Positions 34,933 to 44,034 of a DNA stretch of 64,000 nt are shown one piece after another. A program made the translations under genes and the position numbers. Source of the DNA: Fodinibius salsisoli (GTDB taxonomy: Bacteria > Bacteroidota > Rhodothermia > Balneolales > Balneolaceae); NCBI RefSeq assembly GCF_026229185.1, contig NZ_JAGGJA010000011.1, forward strand, positions 62,001 to 126,000. The letters are read 5' to 3'. Numbering within the stretch: position 1 is the first letter of the stretch; every line of letters begins with the position of its first letter. The notes below the pieces were generated by a model. The model saw nothing but the letters and a program-made list of their open reading frames with translations, was not told the DNA's origin and searched no databases.

Positions 34933-36407
34933 TGTCTGCTATTACCCTCCTCTTTCCCCATCAGTTATTTGAAGAGAATCCAGCGGTCCAACCCGATCGA
35001 AAAGTATATCTCGTTGAAGAAGAGCTCTTTTTTAACCAGTATAATTTTCATAAGCAGAAGCTCGCTTTTCATCGTGCTTCCATGAAGTTCTATGCCCATC
35101 ACCTGCAGTCAAGGAATATCAACGTAGAATATGTTGAAGCAAACCAAGATATGTCCGATGTACGCAACTTACTTCCGGAGTTAAAAAAACAAGGAATTGA
35201 GGCCATCCATCACCTCGATACCGCTGATGACTGGCTCCGTCAGCGGCTCAATAAATCAGCCGATGAAACAGATCTTACACTCCAGGCATACGATTCTCCC
35301 CTTTTTCTTAACCCACTGGATGATATAAAAACATATTTTGATCAGCAGGATGTCTACCATCACGCTGACTTTTATATCCACCAACGTAAAACACATAATG
35401 TCTTAATCACGGATGATGAGAAACCCATTGGGGGCAAATGGTCGTTTGATCCTGACAACCGATCCAAATATCCAAAGGACAAGACGCCTCCTGCCCTACA
35501 GTTTCCGCGGGAGAATGAATATCACCAAGAAGCTAAAAGTTACGTAGAGAACCATTTCAGCAAGAATTATGGGAACCTTCATGATACTATCCGCTATCCG
35601 GTAACCTATGAGCAAACGCGCCACTGGCTGGATGATTTTCTTCATCATCGTTTCCAGTTTTTTGGCGATTATCAGGATGCGATCGTCCGTAACGAACACT
35701 TTCTGAACCACAGCGTCTTAACACCGATGCTGAATGTAGGGCTTATCACGCCCAAACAAATTTTAGATAGAGCGTTGAAATATGCTGAATCACACGATAT
35801 ACCTCTCAATTCTCTTGAAGGATTCGTGCGGCAGATTCTGGGCTGGAGGGAGTATATCCGGGCGGTATATGAGCTGGAAGGACGGTACGAGCGCACGGCT
35901 AACTTTTGGGATTTCAGTCGTTCTATTCCCTCTTCTTTCTGGGATGGGAGCACGGGCATTGCTCCTGTAGATGATACTATACGCCGGGTGCTCGATACGG
36001 GATACTGTCATCACATTGAACGACTGATGGTGCTTGGCAACTTTATGCTGCTCTGTGAATTCGATCCTGATGAGGTTTACCAGTGGTTTATGGAACTTTT
36101 TATTGATGCTTACGATTGGGTGATGGTTCCCAATGTGTATGGTATGAGTCAATTTGCCGATGGTGGATTGATGGCAACCAAGCCTTATATCAGCTCAAGC
36201 AACTATATCCGGAAGATGAGCAACTTTGGAAAAGGCGATTGGCAGCCGGTTTGGGACGGTCTCTTTTGGCGATTCATGCATGTGCACCGGGACTATTTTG
36301 AGGAGAATCATCGTATGAAGATGCTGCTGGGTACCCTCGACCGAATGAATAAAGAGACCCGTGAAACGCATCTTCAGCATGCCCATACCTTTCTTGAAAA
36401 ACTTTGA
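34932..36407 (+). CDS. Photolyase/cryptochrome of the DPRP (PhrB/CryB-related) family
   Basis: 491 residues. N-terminal DPRP antenna-type domain (ITLLFPHQLFEENPA), followed by the FAD-binding helical domain with GFVRQILGWREYIR, HHIERLMVLGNFMLL, DAYDWVMVPNVYGMSQFADG and TKPYISSSNYI. This is the family of PhrB ((6-4) photolyase) and CryB. The region that in PhrB supplies the four [4Fe-4S] cysteines appears replaced: TGIAPVDDTI carries no Cys, and after SNYIRKMS the sequence is FGKGDWQPVWDGLFWRFM with no Cys. It therefore probably belongs to the cluster-less branch. It is in an operon with an SDR and an SRPBCC protein. It repairs UV lesions or senses blue light; which of the two is uncertain. 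Confidence 0.9.
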   Translation: MSAITLLFPHQLFEENPAVQPDRKVYLVEEELFFNQYNFHKQKLAFHRASMKFYAHHLQSRNINVEYVEANQDMSDVRNLLPELKKQGIEAIHHLDTADDWLRQRLNKSADETDLTLQAYDSPLFLNPLDDIKTYFDQQDVYHHADFYIHQRKTHNVLITDDEKPIGGKWSFDPDNRSKYPKDKTPPALQFPRENEYHQEAKSYVENHFSKNYGNLHDTIRYPVTYEQTRHWLDDFLHHRFQFFGDYQDAIVRNEHFLNHSVLTPMLNVGLITPKQILDRALKYAESHDIPLNSLEGFVRQILGWREYIRAVYELEGRYERTANFWDFSRSIPSSFWDGSTGIAPVDDTIRRVLDTGYCHHIERLMVLGNFMLLCEFDPDEVYQWFMELFIDAYDWVMVPNVYGMSQFADGGLMATKPYISSSNYIRKMSNFGKGDWQPVWDGLFWRFMHVHRDYFEENHRMKMLLGTLDRMNKETRETHLQHAHTFLEKL

Positions 36408-36472
36408 CAGATAAATTCCAAAAGCTTTTATATTTTCGAATTCATTTTAAGCATAAAAGATAAAAAGTCGTT

Positions 36473-37168
36473 TTGAACATCCACTACTTGCAGCATGTTC
36501 CTTTCGAAGGGCCCGGATATATTAAAGAATGGACTGATAATACAGACCATCAGCTGACGGGCGCGCATCTGTATAAAGAGGAGAAACTCCCCTCTCCTGA
36601 TGAACTTGACGCCCTGATTGTGATGGGCGGCCCCATGGGCGTTGGCGATGAGGGGTCCTATCCTTGGTTAAGTCCGGAGAAAGAGCTCATTAAGCGCTGC
36701 ATCCAGGAAAAGAAGAAAGTGTTGGGCATTTGCTTGGGCGCCCAGCTCATAGCCGATGTACTTGGAGCTGGGGTTACCGCTATGTCTCAAAAGGAAATTG
36801 GGTGGTTTCCCCTGCATTGGAGCAAGGAATCGGGTGAGCATCCTCTACTGGATTTCCTCCCCGCCCGGCAAACGGTCTTGCACTGGCATGGTGATATGTT
36901 TGACATTCCGGCTGGAGCTCTGCCACTGGCTTCCAGTGATTGCTGCCCTAACCAGGGATTTGTAATCGATAATCAGGTTCTGGGGTTACAGTTTCACCTG
37001 GAAATGACACCCGAAGGCTTAAGTAAGCTGATCTCCCATTCTGAGGATAAATTATCAACAGAAGGAGATTATGTCCAGGATCCTGAGACGATGCTAAACA
37101 GCAGCAGCTTTAAAACAAATAACAAAACGATGGCTAAAATGTTAGATCAGTTCTTAGCTGCTGACTAA
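36473..37168 (+). CDS. Class I glutamine amidotransferase-like protein
   Basis: 231 residues of the GMP synthase-like amidotransferase fold. The nucleophile elbow VLGICLGAQLIADVLGAG is intact (Cys about residue 86), and HLEMTPE supplies the His-x-Glu pair near residue 180. The preceding IVMGGPMGVGD oxyanion segment is also typical. It is a stand-alone domain, so the acceptor partner is unknown. It follows the photolyase gene by 65 bases. The start codon is TTG at 36473, giving the family-usual beginning MNIHYLQHVPFEGPG. No ATG fits better. Confidence 0.87.
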   Translation: MNIHYLQHVPFEGPGYIKEWTDNTDHQLTGAHLYKEEKLPSPDELDALIVMGGPMGVGDEGSYPWLSPEKELIKRCIQEKKKVLGICLGAQLIADVLGAGVTAMSQKEIGWFPLHWSKESGEHPLLDFLPARQTVLHWHGDMFDIPAGALPLASSDCCPNQGFVIDNQVLGLQFHLEMTPEGLSKLISHSEDKLSTEGDYVQDPETMLNSSSFKTNNKTMAKMLDQFLAAD

Positions 37169-37174
37169 AGCAAT

Positions 37175-38326
37175 TTATTTGACCGGCATCATCTTCAGGC
37201 ACACCGGCATTGACACCTCCAGTTCCCTACCTGTATCTGTAAGCATTCCGGTTTCCTGGTTTCGTTTAAATACTACGATATTATCTGTATTACGATTGGC
37301 TACAAGCAGATAGCGTCCGGTGGGATCAATCATGAAATTACGCGGATGTACTCCGCCCGAGGCATGTTGTCCTACCCTAGAAAGCTCTCCATTATCCTGA
37401 TCAATTGCATAAATAACAATGTTGTTGAGATCCTCTCGGTTAGAGGCATAAAGAAACTCACCGTCAGGAGAAACGTGGATATCAGCACCGGAAATGGCCC
37501 CGTCATATCCTTCCGGGAGTGTTGAAATATTCTGAATTTGATTCAGAGCTCCATCTTCATACTTAAAAGCATCAACGGTGCCGTTAAGCTCATTGACCAG
37601 GTAGGCATACTCTCCATTGGGATGGAAAGTTAGGTGCCTTGGCCCGGCGCCGGGTGTAGTTTCAAATGTTGAGGAGGCCGTAGAATCCAGCACAACCTCA
37701 CCTTCTTCAAAGGCATAACCAGTGACCGTATCAGTCCCCAAGTCAGCAACAAAAAGTCGTTTGTTGTCCGGAGAAACATAGGTGCAATGGACATGCGAAC
37801 TATTCTGCCGGCTTTCATTAACGCTGCTACCAGAATGTTGAATAATATTTTTAGCCTCAGCCAGCGAACCATCGTTTTGTACCGGCAGCATGGCGAGCGA
37901 TCCGCCGGAATAATTGCCCGCAAATACGGCTTTACCTGTGGCATCCACCGAAACATAACAAGGGCCGGCCCCGCCGCTTGATTGCCTGTTTAAAAAAGTG
38001 AGCGAGCCATTGTCTTTATCAAAAGAAAATGCACTGACACCGGCTTTTTCTGCTCCCCCTTCACTGACAGCATATACATATTCCTGGTTGGGTGATATAG
38101 CTAAATAAGAGGGATTACTATGGCCCGTTGCTTCACTTACATACTCAGTCTCTCCAGTCTCAGCATCAAACTTATACACGTAAATTCCTTCACTTGACTC
38201 TGCGGTATATGTTCCCACAAAAAGATAAAATTCGGAATTGTCAGAATCACCAGGTTCATCAGCGCACGAAGGCAATATCATTGTCGCACTTAAAATTATA
38301 AGACAGCAAGATAGAAATTGGCTCAT
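37175..38326 (-). CDS. Lactonase-family beta-propeller lipoprotein (YbhE/Pgl-like)
   Basis: 383 residues, with a signal peptide ending in a Cys (MILPSCADEPGD), hence a probable lipoprotein. The mature part is a seven-bladed lactonase propeller, as in 6-phosphogluconolactonase of the YbhE type: FYLFVGTYTAESSEGIYVY, GHSNPSYLAISPNQEYVYAV, SGGAGPCYVSVDATGKAVFAGNY, and GGVHPRNFMIDPTGRYLLVANRNTDNIVVF. The catalytic role in sugar lactone hydrolysis is known for cytoplasmic relatives. The lipoprotein form here suggests periplasmic sugar-lactone handling. It is convergent with the amidotransferase gene, with six bases between stops. Confidence 0.88.
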   Translation of the reverse strand: MSQFLSCCLIILSATMILPSCADEPGDSDNSEFYLFVGTYTAESSEGIYVYKFDAETGETEYVSEATGHSNPSYLAISPNQEYVYAVSEGGAEKAGVSAFSFDKDNGSLTFLNRQSSGGAGPCYVSVDATGKAVFAGNYSGGSLAMLPVQNDGSLAEAKNIIQHSGSSVNESRQNSSHVHCTYVSPDNKRLFVADLGTDTVTGYAFEEGEVVLDSTASSTFETTPGAGPRHLTFHPNGEYAYLVNELNGTVDAFKYEDGALNQIQNISTLPEGYDGAISGADIHVSPDGEFLYASNREDLNNIVIYAIDQDNGELSRVGQHASGGVHPRNFMIDPTGRYLLVANRNTDNIVVFKRNQETGMLTDTGRELEVSMPVCLKMMPVK

Positions 38327-38457
38327 TTCACTTTGGTATATTAAAAAATTGAAATTCTTTGTTTAACAATCAGAGTATTCCTATATAACAGAAGAATTCA
38401 TGAAAAAACAACCATAACTAACTTTTAATTAGCAGCTGTACAGAATCTGAACATTAT

Positions 38458-39930
38458 ATGAAGGTTATTACGATTGGTGGCGGGCTGGGCGGTCTTTCTG
38501 CTGCTTGTTTATTAGCTTCTGAGGGACACGAAGTTACCGTTCTGGAAAAAAACTCGTCCGTAGGTGGGAAAATTGGAGAAGTATCAGCCCAGGGCTACCG
38601 TTTTGATACCGGGCCATCTCTGCTGACCATGCCTTTTATCCTTAAAGATCTGTTTGATCGATGCGGAGTAGCATTATCTGATTATCTTACCCTGGATACC
38701 CTCGATCCAATATGTAACTATTTTTATAGGAATGGCACTGAATTTAACTGCCACAAAAGCTCCTGTGTCAATGTTGCCCAAATCCAGAAGTTTGCCCCTG
38801 ATGATGTACAAGCTTATAAAGAGTTTATTGCCTATTCGGCAAAGCTTTATGAACGAACTAAAGATGCTTTTCTCTACAATCCTCTCTATGAACTTTCGGA
38901 TGTGGGTTCTGTAAAGTGGCGTAACCTACTCCATATTGACGCCTTTCAAACCGTTGCCGAAAGAGTTGACAAATGTTTTCAATCAATAGAGTTACAGCAG
39001 TTTTTTAAGCGGTTTACTACTTATAACGGTTCCTCCCCCTATCAGGCCCCAGCTACCATGAACGTGATTCCCCATGTAGAAATCACTATGGGAGGCTATT
39101 ATATTCGCGGCGGAATGTATCGGCTTATTGAAGCTTTGGTGCAACTAGCTAAAGACCTTGGCGTACAGTTAATAACCAACTGCTTTGTTAAAAATATTAA
39201 AACTGAGAACCAACAAGTTACCGGTGTTGAAGACCAAGATCATCAATGCTATCCGGCTGATGTTATTGTCTCCAATGCGGATGCTTATGAGACCTATCTG
39301 AATATTACTCATTCGACAGATATCTCAATCCAGAAAAAGAAACAGTTAGAACAGGTAGAGCCTTCTTGTTCGGGCTTTGTGTTACTATTGGGTATTGATA
39401 CCAAATATCCAGCACTCTCTCATCACAATATATTCTTTACAGGTGATTATGAGCGTGAGTTTCAGCAAATTTTCCAAGAAAAAAGAATGCCTGAAGATCC
39501 CACTATCTATATTGCCAATACCTCTTATACCGATCCTCAAGATGCTCCTGAAGGCGGATCCAACCTTTTTGTACTGATCAATGCCCCTTATCTTACGCCC
39601 GGTGACAACTGGCAAGAACAGAAGCATCAGTATAAGTCATTTGTGGTTAATGAACTAGAAAAGCGTGGTCTTGATGGATTAGGTAGCCATATCCAATATA
39701 GTAACATAATAACTCCTGAAGATTTTCAGACTAAATACCGAAGCAACCGAGGCAGTATCTACGGAACTTCGTCTAACAATAAACTGTCTGCCTTTCTGCG
39801 CCCCCGCAATAAATCGCGTTCTTTAGAAGGATTATATTTGGTAGGTGGCAGCACCCATCCCGGCGGAGGCATTCCACTGGTAACGCTCTCAGCCTTCCAT
39901 GCTGTGGAACTGATCAATCGATATGAGTAA
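38458..39930 (+). CDS. Phytoene desaturase-family carotenoid oxidoreductase (CrtI/CrtD-like)
   Basis: 490 residues. The N-terminal FAD-binding motif is VITIGGGLGGLSAACLLAS, followed by VGGKIGEVSAQGYRFDTGPSL, a segment conserved in carotenoid desaturases. The CrtI C-terminal signature appears as LYLVGGSTHPGGGIPLVTLSA. The pattern GPSLLTMP...DLFDRCG...DYLTLDTLDPICNYF is closer to CrtD (1-hydroxycarotenoid 3,4-desaturase) and related Bacteroidota enzymes than to phytoene desaturase proper. The gene stands apart from other carotenoid genes but lies just past the photolyase cluster. Substrate assignment is uncertain. Confidence 0.88.
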   Translation: MKVITIGGGLGGLSAACLLASEGHEVTVLEKNSSVGGKIGEVSAQGYRFDTGPSLLTMPFILKDLFDRCGVALSDYLTLDTLDPICNYFYRNGTEFNCHKSSCVNVAQIQKFAPDDVQAYKEFIAYSAKLYERTKDAFLYNPLYELSDVGSVKWRNLLHIDAFQTVAERVDKCFQSIELQQFFKRFTTYNGSSPYQAPATMNVIPHVEITMGGYYIRGGMYRLIEALVQLAKDLGVQLITNCFVKNIKTENQQVTGVEDQDHQCYPADVIVSNADAYETYLNITHSTDISIQKKKQLEQVEPSCSGFVLLLGIDTKYPALSHHNIFFTGDYEREFQQIFQEKRMPEDPTIYIANTSYTDPQDAPEGGSNLFVLINAPYLTPGDNWQEQKHQYKSFVVNELEKRGLDGLGSHIQYSNIITPEDFQTKYRSNRGSIYGTSSNNKLSAFLRPRNKSRSLEGLYLVGGSTHPGGGIPLVTLSAFHAVELINRYE

Positions 39931-40096
39931 CCAAATAGAAACAGCGATGAACGGACCTTGGCTGCGCTCAAACCTCTCATAACTTTCGCAACCTGACCGA
40001 AGTTGTAGAACTACTGATAAACCTTGGTGGAGCCTGTTTTTACAAGCACCTTCAATACGTAAGGTTATAGGAAAGAGTAATAATCAGATAGAAATA
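39931..40096. other. Short convergent intergenic region
   Basis: Separates the stops of the carotenoid oxidoreductase gene (plus) and the phosphoesterase gene (minus). I see no clear terminator hairpin or reading frame. Confidence 0.4.
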
Positions 40097-40594
40097 TCAC
40101 TTTTCACCAAGATTAATAACTTCCATATTCTGAAATTGCCCCTCATCAATTTCAAATCGTACACAAGTTCGGTATACCTGAAGACCATACCGCCCTGCTG
40201 CACCGGGATTTATAAATAACATCTTGTCCTTTTCCTGATCTCGGCCAATCTTAAGGATGTGGGAATGGCCACAGATAAAAACATCTGGCGGATTTTTTTC
40301 CATTTCTTCGCGAATGGGAATGCAGTAACGCCCCAGAGTCCCCCCGATATGCGTCATCCAAATATCAATACCCTCTCGATTAATTCGCTGGTGGAGCGGA
40401 TATTCCTGGCGAATATCCGTTCCATCAATATTGCCATAGACCCCTAAAACAGGTGCCAATTCACGAAGCTGATCTGCTATTTCAAGACTGCCAAAGTCAC
40501 CGGCGTGCCAAATCTCATCCCGATCGGCAAAATAATCGGCTATCTGAGGATCGAGATAGTTATGTGTATCAGAAATTAAACCAACTTTAATCAT
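40097..40594 (-). CDS. YfcE/MJ0936-type metallophosphoesterase
   Basis: About 165 residues. The calcineurin-like two-metal motifs are all there: GLISDTHNYLD, HAGDFG, YGNIDG, MTHIGG and CGHSHI, with NPGAAGRYG near the end. This matches small bacterial phosphodiesterases of the YfcE/MJ0936 type, which act on simple phosphodiesters in vitro with an unclear natural substrate. The frame is open to 40630, but the Met at 40594 directly precedes the first metal motif (MIKVGLISDTH). It is monocistronic and cytoplasmic. Confidence 0.9.
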   Translation of the reverse strand: MIKVGLISDTHNYLDPQIADYFADRDEIWHAGDFGSLEIADQLRELAPVLGVYGNIDGTDIRQEYPLHQRINREGIDIWMTHIGGTLGRYCIPIREEMEKNPPDVFICGHSHILKIGRDQEKDKMLFINPGAAGRYGLQVYRTCVRFEIDEGQFQNMEVINLGEK

Positions 40595-40799
40595 GAGCTC
40601 ATCTGTGGACCCTGTTATTTTGAACTTCAAATTTTCGAAGGTGCAAAATTTTGATCTCTTTAAGTTATATCAATAAATATGAGCAGACAAAATAATTTCT
40701 ATGTCCAATAAAATTAATCCTCGGCTTTAATAAAAGAAATTTCAATAAATAAGTGATTTAACTCCCCGGCTGCTCTGCCTTATTTCTCATTTCTGCTAA

Positions 40800-41174
40800 T
40801 TATGAACATCCCCGGTCGCTGATATAAATGGCAACCATAGTACCAACTTTTGATGTTTCGTCCCCATCTTCCGGATATTTATATTCCCTGATAATGATCG
40901 CATTACCACCCACAGCAGCAGTCTCTTTCTTGGCTGCATTTATACTGCTTGTATTATCCATTTCGAAGGCTGTTTCAGTGTTAATTAAAGCAATACGCTC
41001 AAAATCACAGGGCACATCTTCCGGCTCCAGATAGAGTTCCACCTGCTGAGGAGATGTGGGCCTATATTTATACTTCGTATTTAACTTGGTTACACTTGTA
41101 CTAACACAAGAAGACAAAATTAAGGACGAAAGAATGGTGGTAATAATATATCGCGTATCGACGTGATTTTTCAT
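40800..41174 (-). CDS. Small lipoprotein of unknown function
   Basis: 124 residues with a lipoprotein signal (TTILSSLILSSCVST, Cys about residue 23). The mature part contains a PTSPQQVELYLEPEDVPCDFERIALI segment and AAKKETAAVGGNAIIIREY, a pattern I associate with small Bacteroidota lipoproteins that have a heavy-metal-binding-like YbjQ-type fold. That is only a suspicion. There are two further Cys (in PCDF and the C-terminal GCS). No partner gene is close. Confidence 0.65.
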   Translation of the reverse strand: MKNHVDTRYIITTILSSLILSSCVSTSVTKLNTKYKYRPTSPQQVELYLEPEDVPCDFERIALINTETAFEMDNTSSINAAKKETAAVGGNAIIIREYKYPEDGDETSKVGTMVAIYISDRGCS

Positions 41175-41314
41175 AATGATGATTGTTTTTACTCAAGCCA
41201 AAAGGTTCGTGTGGAAATTATAATAGCTTATTCAAGCATGGAGCAACATCACATATTGATGTTAAAAGGAAATTCCGGTTGGCTTTTTGTATACTAATAG
41301 CTTTTGTCAATTGA

Positions 41315-42349
41315 TTGTTAACAGCACTACTTATGCCTTCTTTTAGTATTATCATTGTTTCCTGGAATGCATTGCATCATCTCAAAAAATATTTACCCAG
41401 TGTCATTGCCACAGACTATCCAAACTTTGAAATCATTTTAGCTGATAATGCCTCAACAGATGGGTCTAAAGCGTGGGTCCGTGAGCATTATCCCAAAGTT
41501 AAAATTGCCGCCCTTGAAAAAAACTATGGCTACTGTGGGGGGAACAATAAAGCCGTTCCCTATGCCGACGGTGATATTCTCCTTTTTCTTAATAATGATG
41601 TCCGGGTTGAGCCTGATTGGCTGCATGGACTAGCCCGCTGCTTTGAAGATCCTGGTATAGGAGCAGCCCAGCCAAAGTTTCGATCCGATGAAGAACCCGA
41701 ATATTTTGAGTATGCCGGAGCGGCCGGTGGTTTTCTGGATAAATATGGCTATCCTTTTTGCAGGGGACGTATTTTTGATACGGTTGAGAAAGATTATGGA
41801 CAGTATGATAATGCCCGGGATGTCCTTTGGGCCAGTGGCGCTGCTCTTGCTATCCGCAAAGAGCTTTTTATAGAACAAAAAGGCTTTGATGAAGCATTTG
41901 AATTCCATATGGAGGAAATTGACCTCTGCTGGCGTTTGTGGAATGCTGGCTACCGGGTTCGTTATTGTCCCGATAGCATTATCTACCATCTGGGCGGCGG
42001 TTCACTGCCAATGGATTCTCCCCGAAAGGTTTATTACAATTATCGCAATAACCTGAAGATGATTTGGAAAAACTGTAGTGCCGGGAGTTTGGTCCGGCGA
42101 TTTTGGATTCGTTATGGCTTAGATATCATCGCAACCCTTCGGTCACTTAGCACCGGAAACTGGAAAGAAGCCCAAGCTATTATCCGGGCTCACTACCACT
42201 TTTGGCAATCTTTTCCGTCTGTTCACCGCCAGCGGCAAGAGCTTCAACAGCGTCGAACTGTAGCAGATGACCCTGTCACTATCATGCCGGTAAATATCAT
42301 TAAAGAATACTTTTTGAAGAGTAACAAGATGTTCCGGGAATTACCATAA
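41315..42349 (+). CDS. Family 2 glycosyltransferase (rhamnosyltransferase-like)
   Basis: 344 residues, GT-A fold. Visible motifs are SIIIVSWNALHHLKKYLPSV, ILADNASTDGSKAW, FLNNDVRVEPDWL (the DxD equivalent is Asn-Asn-Asp), and the acceptor-site HMEEIDLCWRLWNAGYRVRY. The C-terminal half continues with an RNNLKMIWKN helix common in WbbL-type rhamnosyltransferases. No membrane span is evident. It is followed after 11 bases by a membrane protein with a HEAGH motif, likely in one transcript. It probably adds a sugar in cell-surface polysaccharide synthesis. Donor and acceptor are unknown. Confidence 0.92.
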   Translation: MLTALLMPSFSIIIVSWNALHHLKKYLPSVIATDYPNFEIILADNASTDGSKAWVREHYPKVKIAALEKNYGYCGGNNKAVPYADGDILLFLNNDVRVEPDWLHGLARCFEDPGIGAAQPKFRSDEEPEYFEYAGAAGGFLDKYGYPFCRGRIFDTVEKDYGQYDNARDVLWASGAALAIRKELFIEQKGFDEAFEFHMEEIDLCWRLWNAGYRVRYCPDSIIYHLGGGSLPMDSPRKVYYNYRNNLKMIWKNCSAGSLVRRFWIRYGLDIIATLRSLSTGNWKEAQAIIRAHYHFWQSFPSVHRQRQELQQRRTVADDPVTIMPVNIIKEYFLKSNKMFRELP

Positions 42350-42360
42350 CACTAAAGCAG

Positions 42361-42969
42361 ATGGATACTCCAAAGCTCAAAAATAGCGCTGTTGACCTGT
42401 TGAAAAAATGGTGGTGCTCCCTTTTCATCCTGCCGTTTATAGCCTTTTCTATTCATCAAATATACCTAGCGCTAAATTATAATATTTTTTTTGCCGTTAA
42501 CTATGACTATCCATTTCCACTGGGGGTCATTCATCTATTTATAGATAACTTTCTGCTCATAGTCCATGAAGCGGGTCACACATTCTTTTCAATACTCGGA
42601 GTGCGTTTTATCACCATCTTAGGAGGTTCCCTTTTCCAAATACTGCTTCCACTGATGATTCTATCCTACTTCTGGGTCAATCACCAAAAAATAGGAATAC
42701 AGCTTTCCCTCTGTCTGGTAGGATACAGCTGGTTGGATGTTGCATGTTACGCAGCGGATGGAAGTGCCCGTCAATTACCACTTATCGGTGGACTTGGTGC
42801 TAAATCCCATGACTGGTATAATTTGTTACATCAAGTAAATGCTTTGGAACATGATATTACGTTCGGAGTAATATTCAGTGTTTTGGGCATTCTCTGTTAT
42901 ACTGCGGCCCTCAGTTATCCTCTGTTCTTTAAGCGCTATAAAACCATATCGTTAGACCTGAACCTTTGA
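42361..42969 (+). CDS. Membrane protein with HEAGH metallopeptidase-like motif
   Basis: 202 residues with about five hydrophobic segments. The third carries LIVHEAGHTFFSILG (His69, Glu70, His73), a HExxH zinc motif embedded in a membrane helix as in M50-type site-2 peptidases. A following ILGGSLFQILLPLMI resembles the second M50 helix. A ligand Asp could lie at SWLDVACYAADGS. No PDZ domain is attached. It may be a small intramembrane protease, or an inactive relative. It is co-oriented with the GT2 gene 11 bases upstream. Confidence 0.7.
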   Translation: MDTPKLKNSAVDLLKKWWCSLFILPFIAFSIHQIYLALNYNIFFAVNYDYPFPLGVIHLFIDNFLLIVHEAGHTFFSILGVRFITILGGSLFQILLPLMILSYFWVNHQKIGIQLSLCLVGYSWLDVACYAADGSARQLPLIGGLGAKSHDWYNLLHQVNALEHDITFGVIFSVLGILCYTAALSYPLFFKRYKTISLDLNL

Positions 42970-43156
42970 GCAACTGAGCTTTAGCCAGTTGCTATTTTTC
43001 ACATTGTTGATCAGGTAGTTTAATCTTCCAGCCCAGCGTATAGTATTTCGTTTTACCCCATTAATTCCGTTATCTTTTACGTTTTTAGTCTGCTATCTTT
43101 TAGTAACTTAATCTGAAGAAATATTTTCAACGTATTTACAATCCATCTGCGGAGCT

Positions 43157-43996
43157 ATGAAAGAAGTCAAAACAATTTTATTTCCAACTGATTTTACTGA
43201 AGATGCCGCGCAGGCCTATACCTACGCCCTGAAAGTAGCTGCACAAACAGGGGCCGACCTACATCTTTTGCATGCTATTGAAGAACCTTTTGACTTTGCA
43301 ACTCGTGTGGAAGAAACCGTGGATGCCATCAAGGAGGAAGCGGAAGAACATTTCGAGCAGCTGATTTCTGAAGCACAACAGGATGAAGCCTATGATAATG
43401 TGCAAATTGAATATCATATTGTCCGCGGTAAACCTTATGGAGTGATTAATCAAAAGGCCGAAGAATTTGGAGCCGACTTATTAATTATGGGTACCAAAGG
43501 CGAATCAAGCATCAAGCGTATTCTTTATGGCAATGTAACCTCTGATGTTATCCTGGATGCCAAAATTCCGATTATGACGGTGCCTATCAACAGTAAAAAG
43601 CCCTACCTTGACCGGTTTTTATTTGCCACGGATTTTCGATCCAAGGATATGGAAGCTTTGGAATCTACAGTAATGCTTGCACGGGCTTTCGGTGCCGAAG
43701 TGCATGTACTCCATGTTTCCGAAGAAAAAACGATGGACGTTGACATCCGGTTTCGAGGGTTTAAAGACCTGATGAAAGAGCAAATAGGTTATGACAAGAT
43801 GTTCTTCCATCACCTGGAGGCCGAACGATTTTCAAAGGGGGTATCTGATTTCCTGGATGAACATCCTATTTCACTGATGGTGCTCATTCGTTATAAGAAG
43901 GTTTTCCTGCGCACTTTGTTGTGGGCCAATAATACCCAGGAGCTGACCTATCACACGCATGTTCCCATGCTGGTTTATGTTCCCGAAGCACTCTAA
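43157..43996 (+). CDS. Tandem universal stress protein
   Basis: 279 residues with two UspA domains. The first (about 1-142) is complete, with TILFPTDFTEDAAQAYTYAL and the nucleotide-binding GTKGESSIKRILYGNVTS (G-x2-G-x9-G-S/T pattern). The second (about 152-279) begins DRFLFATDFRSKDMEALES and lacks the terminal GxxG motif, ending instead in an RYKKVFLRTLLWANNT segment, so only one ATP site is likely. Cytoplasmic. It probably aids survival during starvation or stress. It is monocistronic. Confidence 0.9.
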   Translation: MKEVKTILFPTDFTEDAAQAYTYALKVAAQTGADLHLLHAIEEPFDFATRVEETVDAIKEEAEEHFEQLISEAQQDEAYDNVQIEYHIVRGKPYGVINQKAEEFGADLLIMGTKGESSIKRILYGNVTSDVILDAKIPIMTVPINSKKPYLDRFLFATDFRSKDMEALESTVMLARAFGAEVHVLHVSEEKTMDVDIRFRGFKDLMKEQIGYDKMFFHHLEAERFSKGVSDFLDEHPISLMVLIRYKKVFLRTLLWANNTQELTYHTHVPMLVYVPEAL

Positions 43997-44034
43997 CCTT
44001 ACATTAAGTTTCTGCTTTTCTATATTAATTACTT

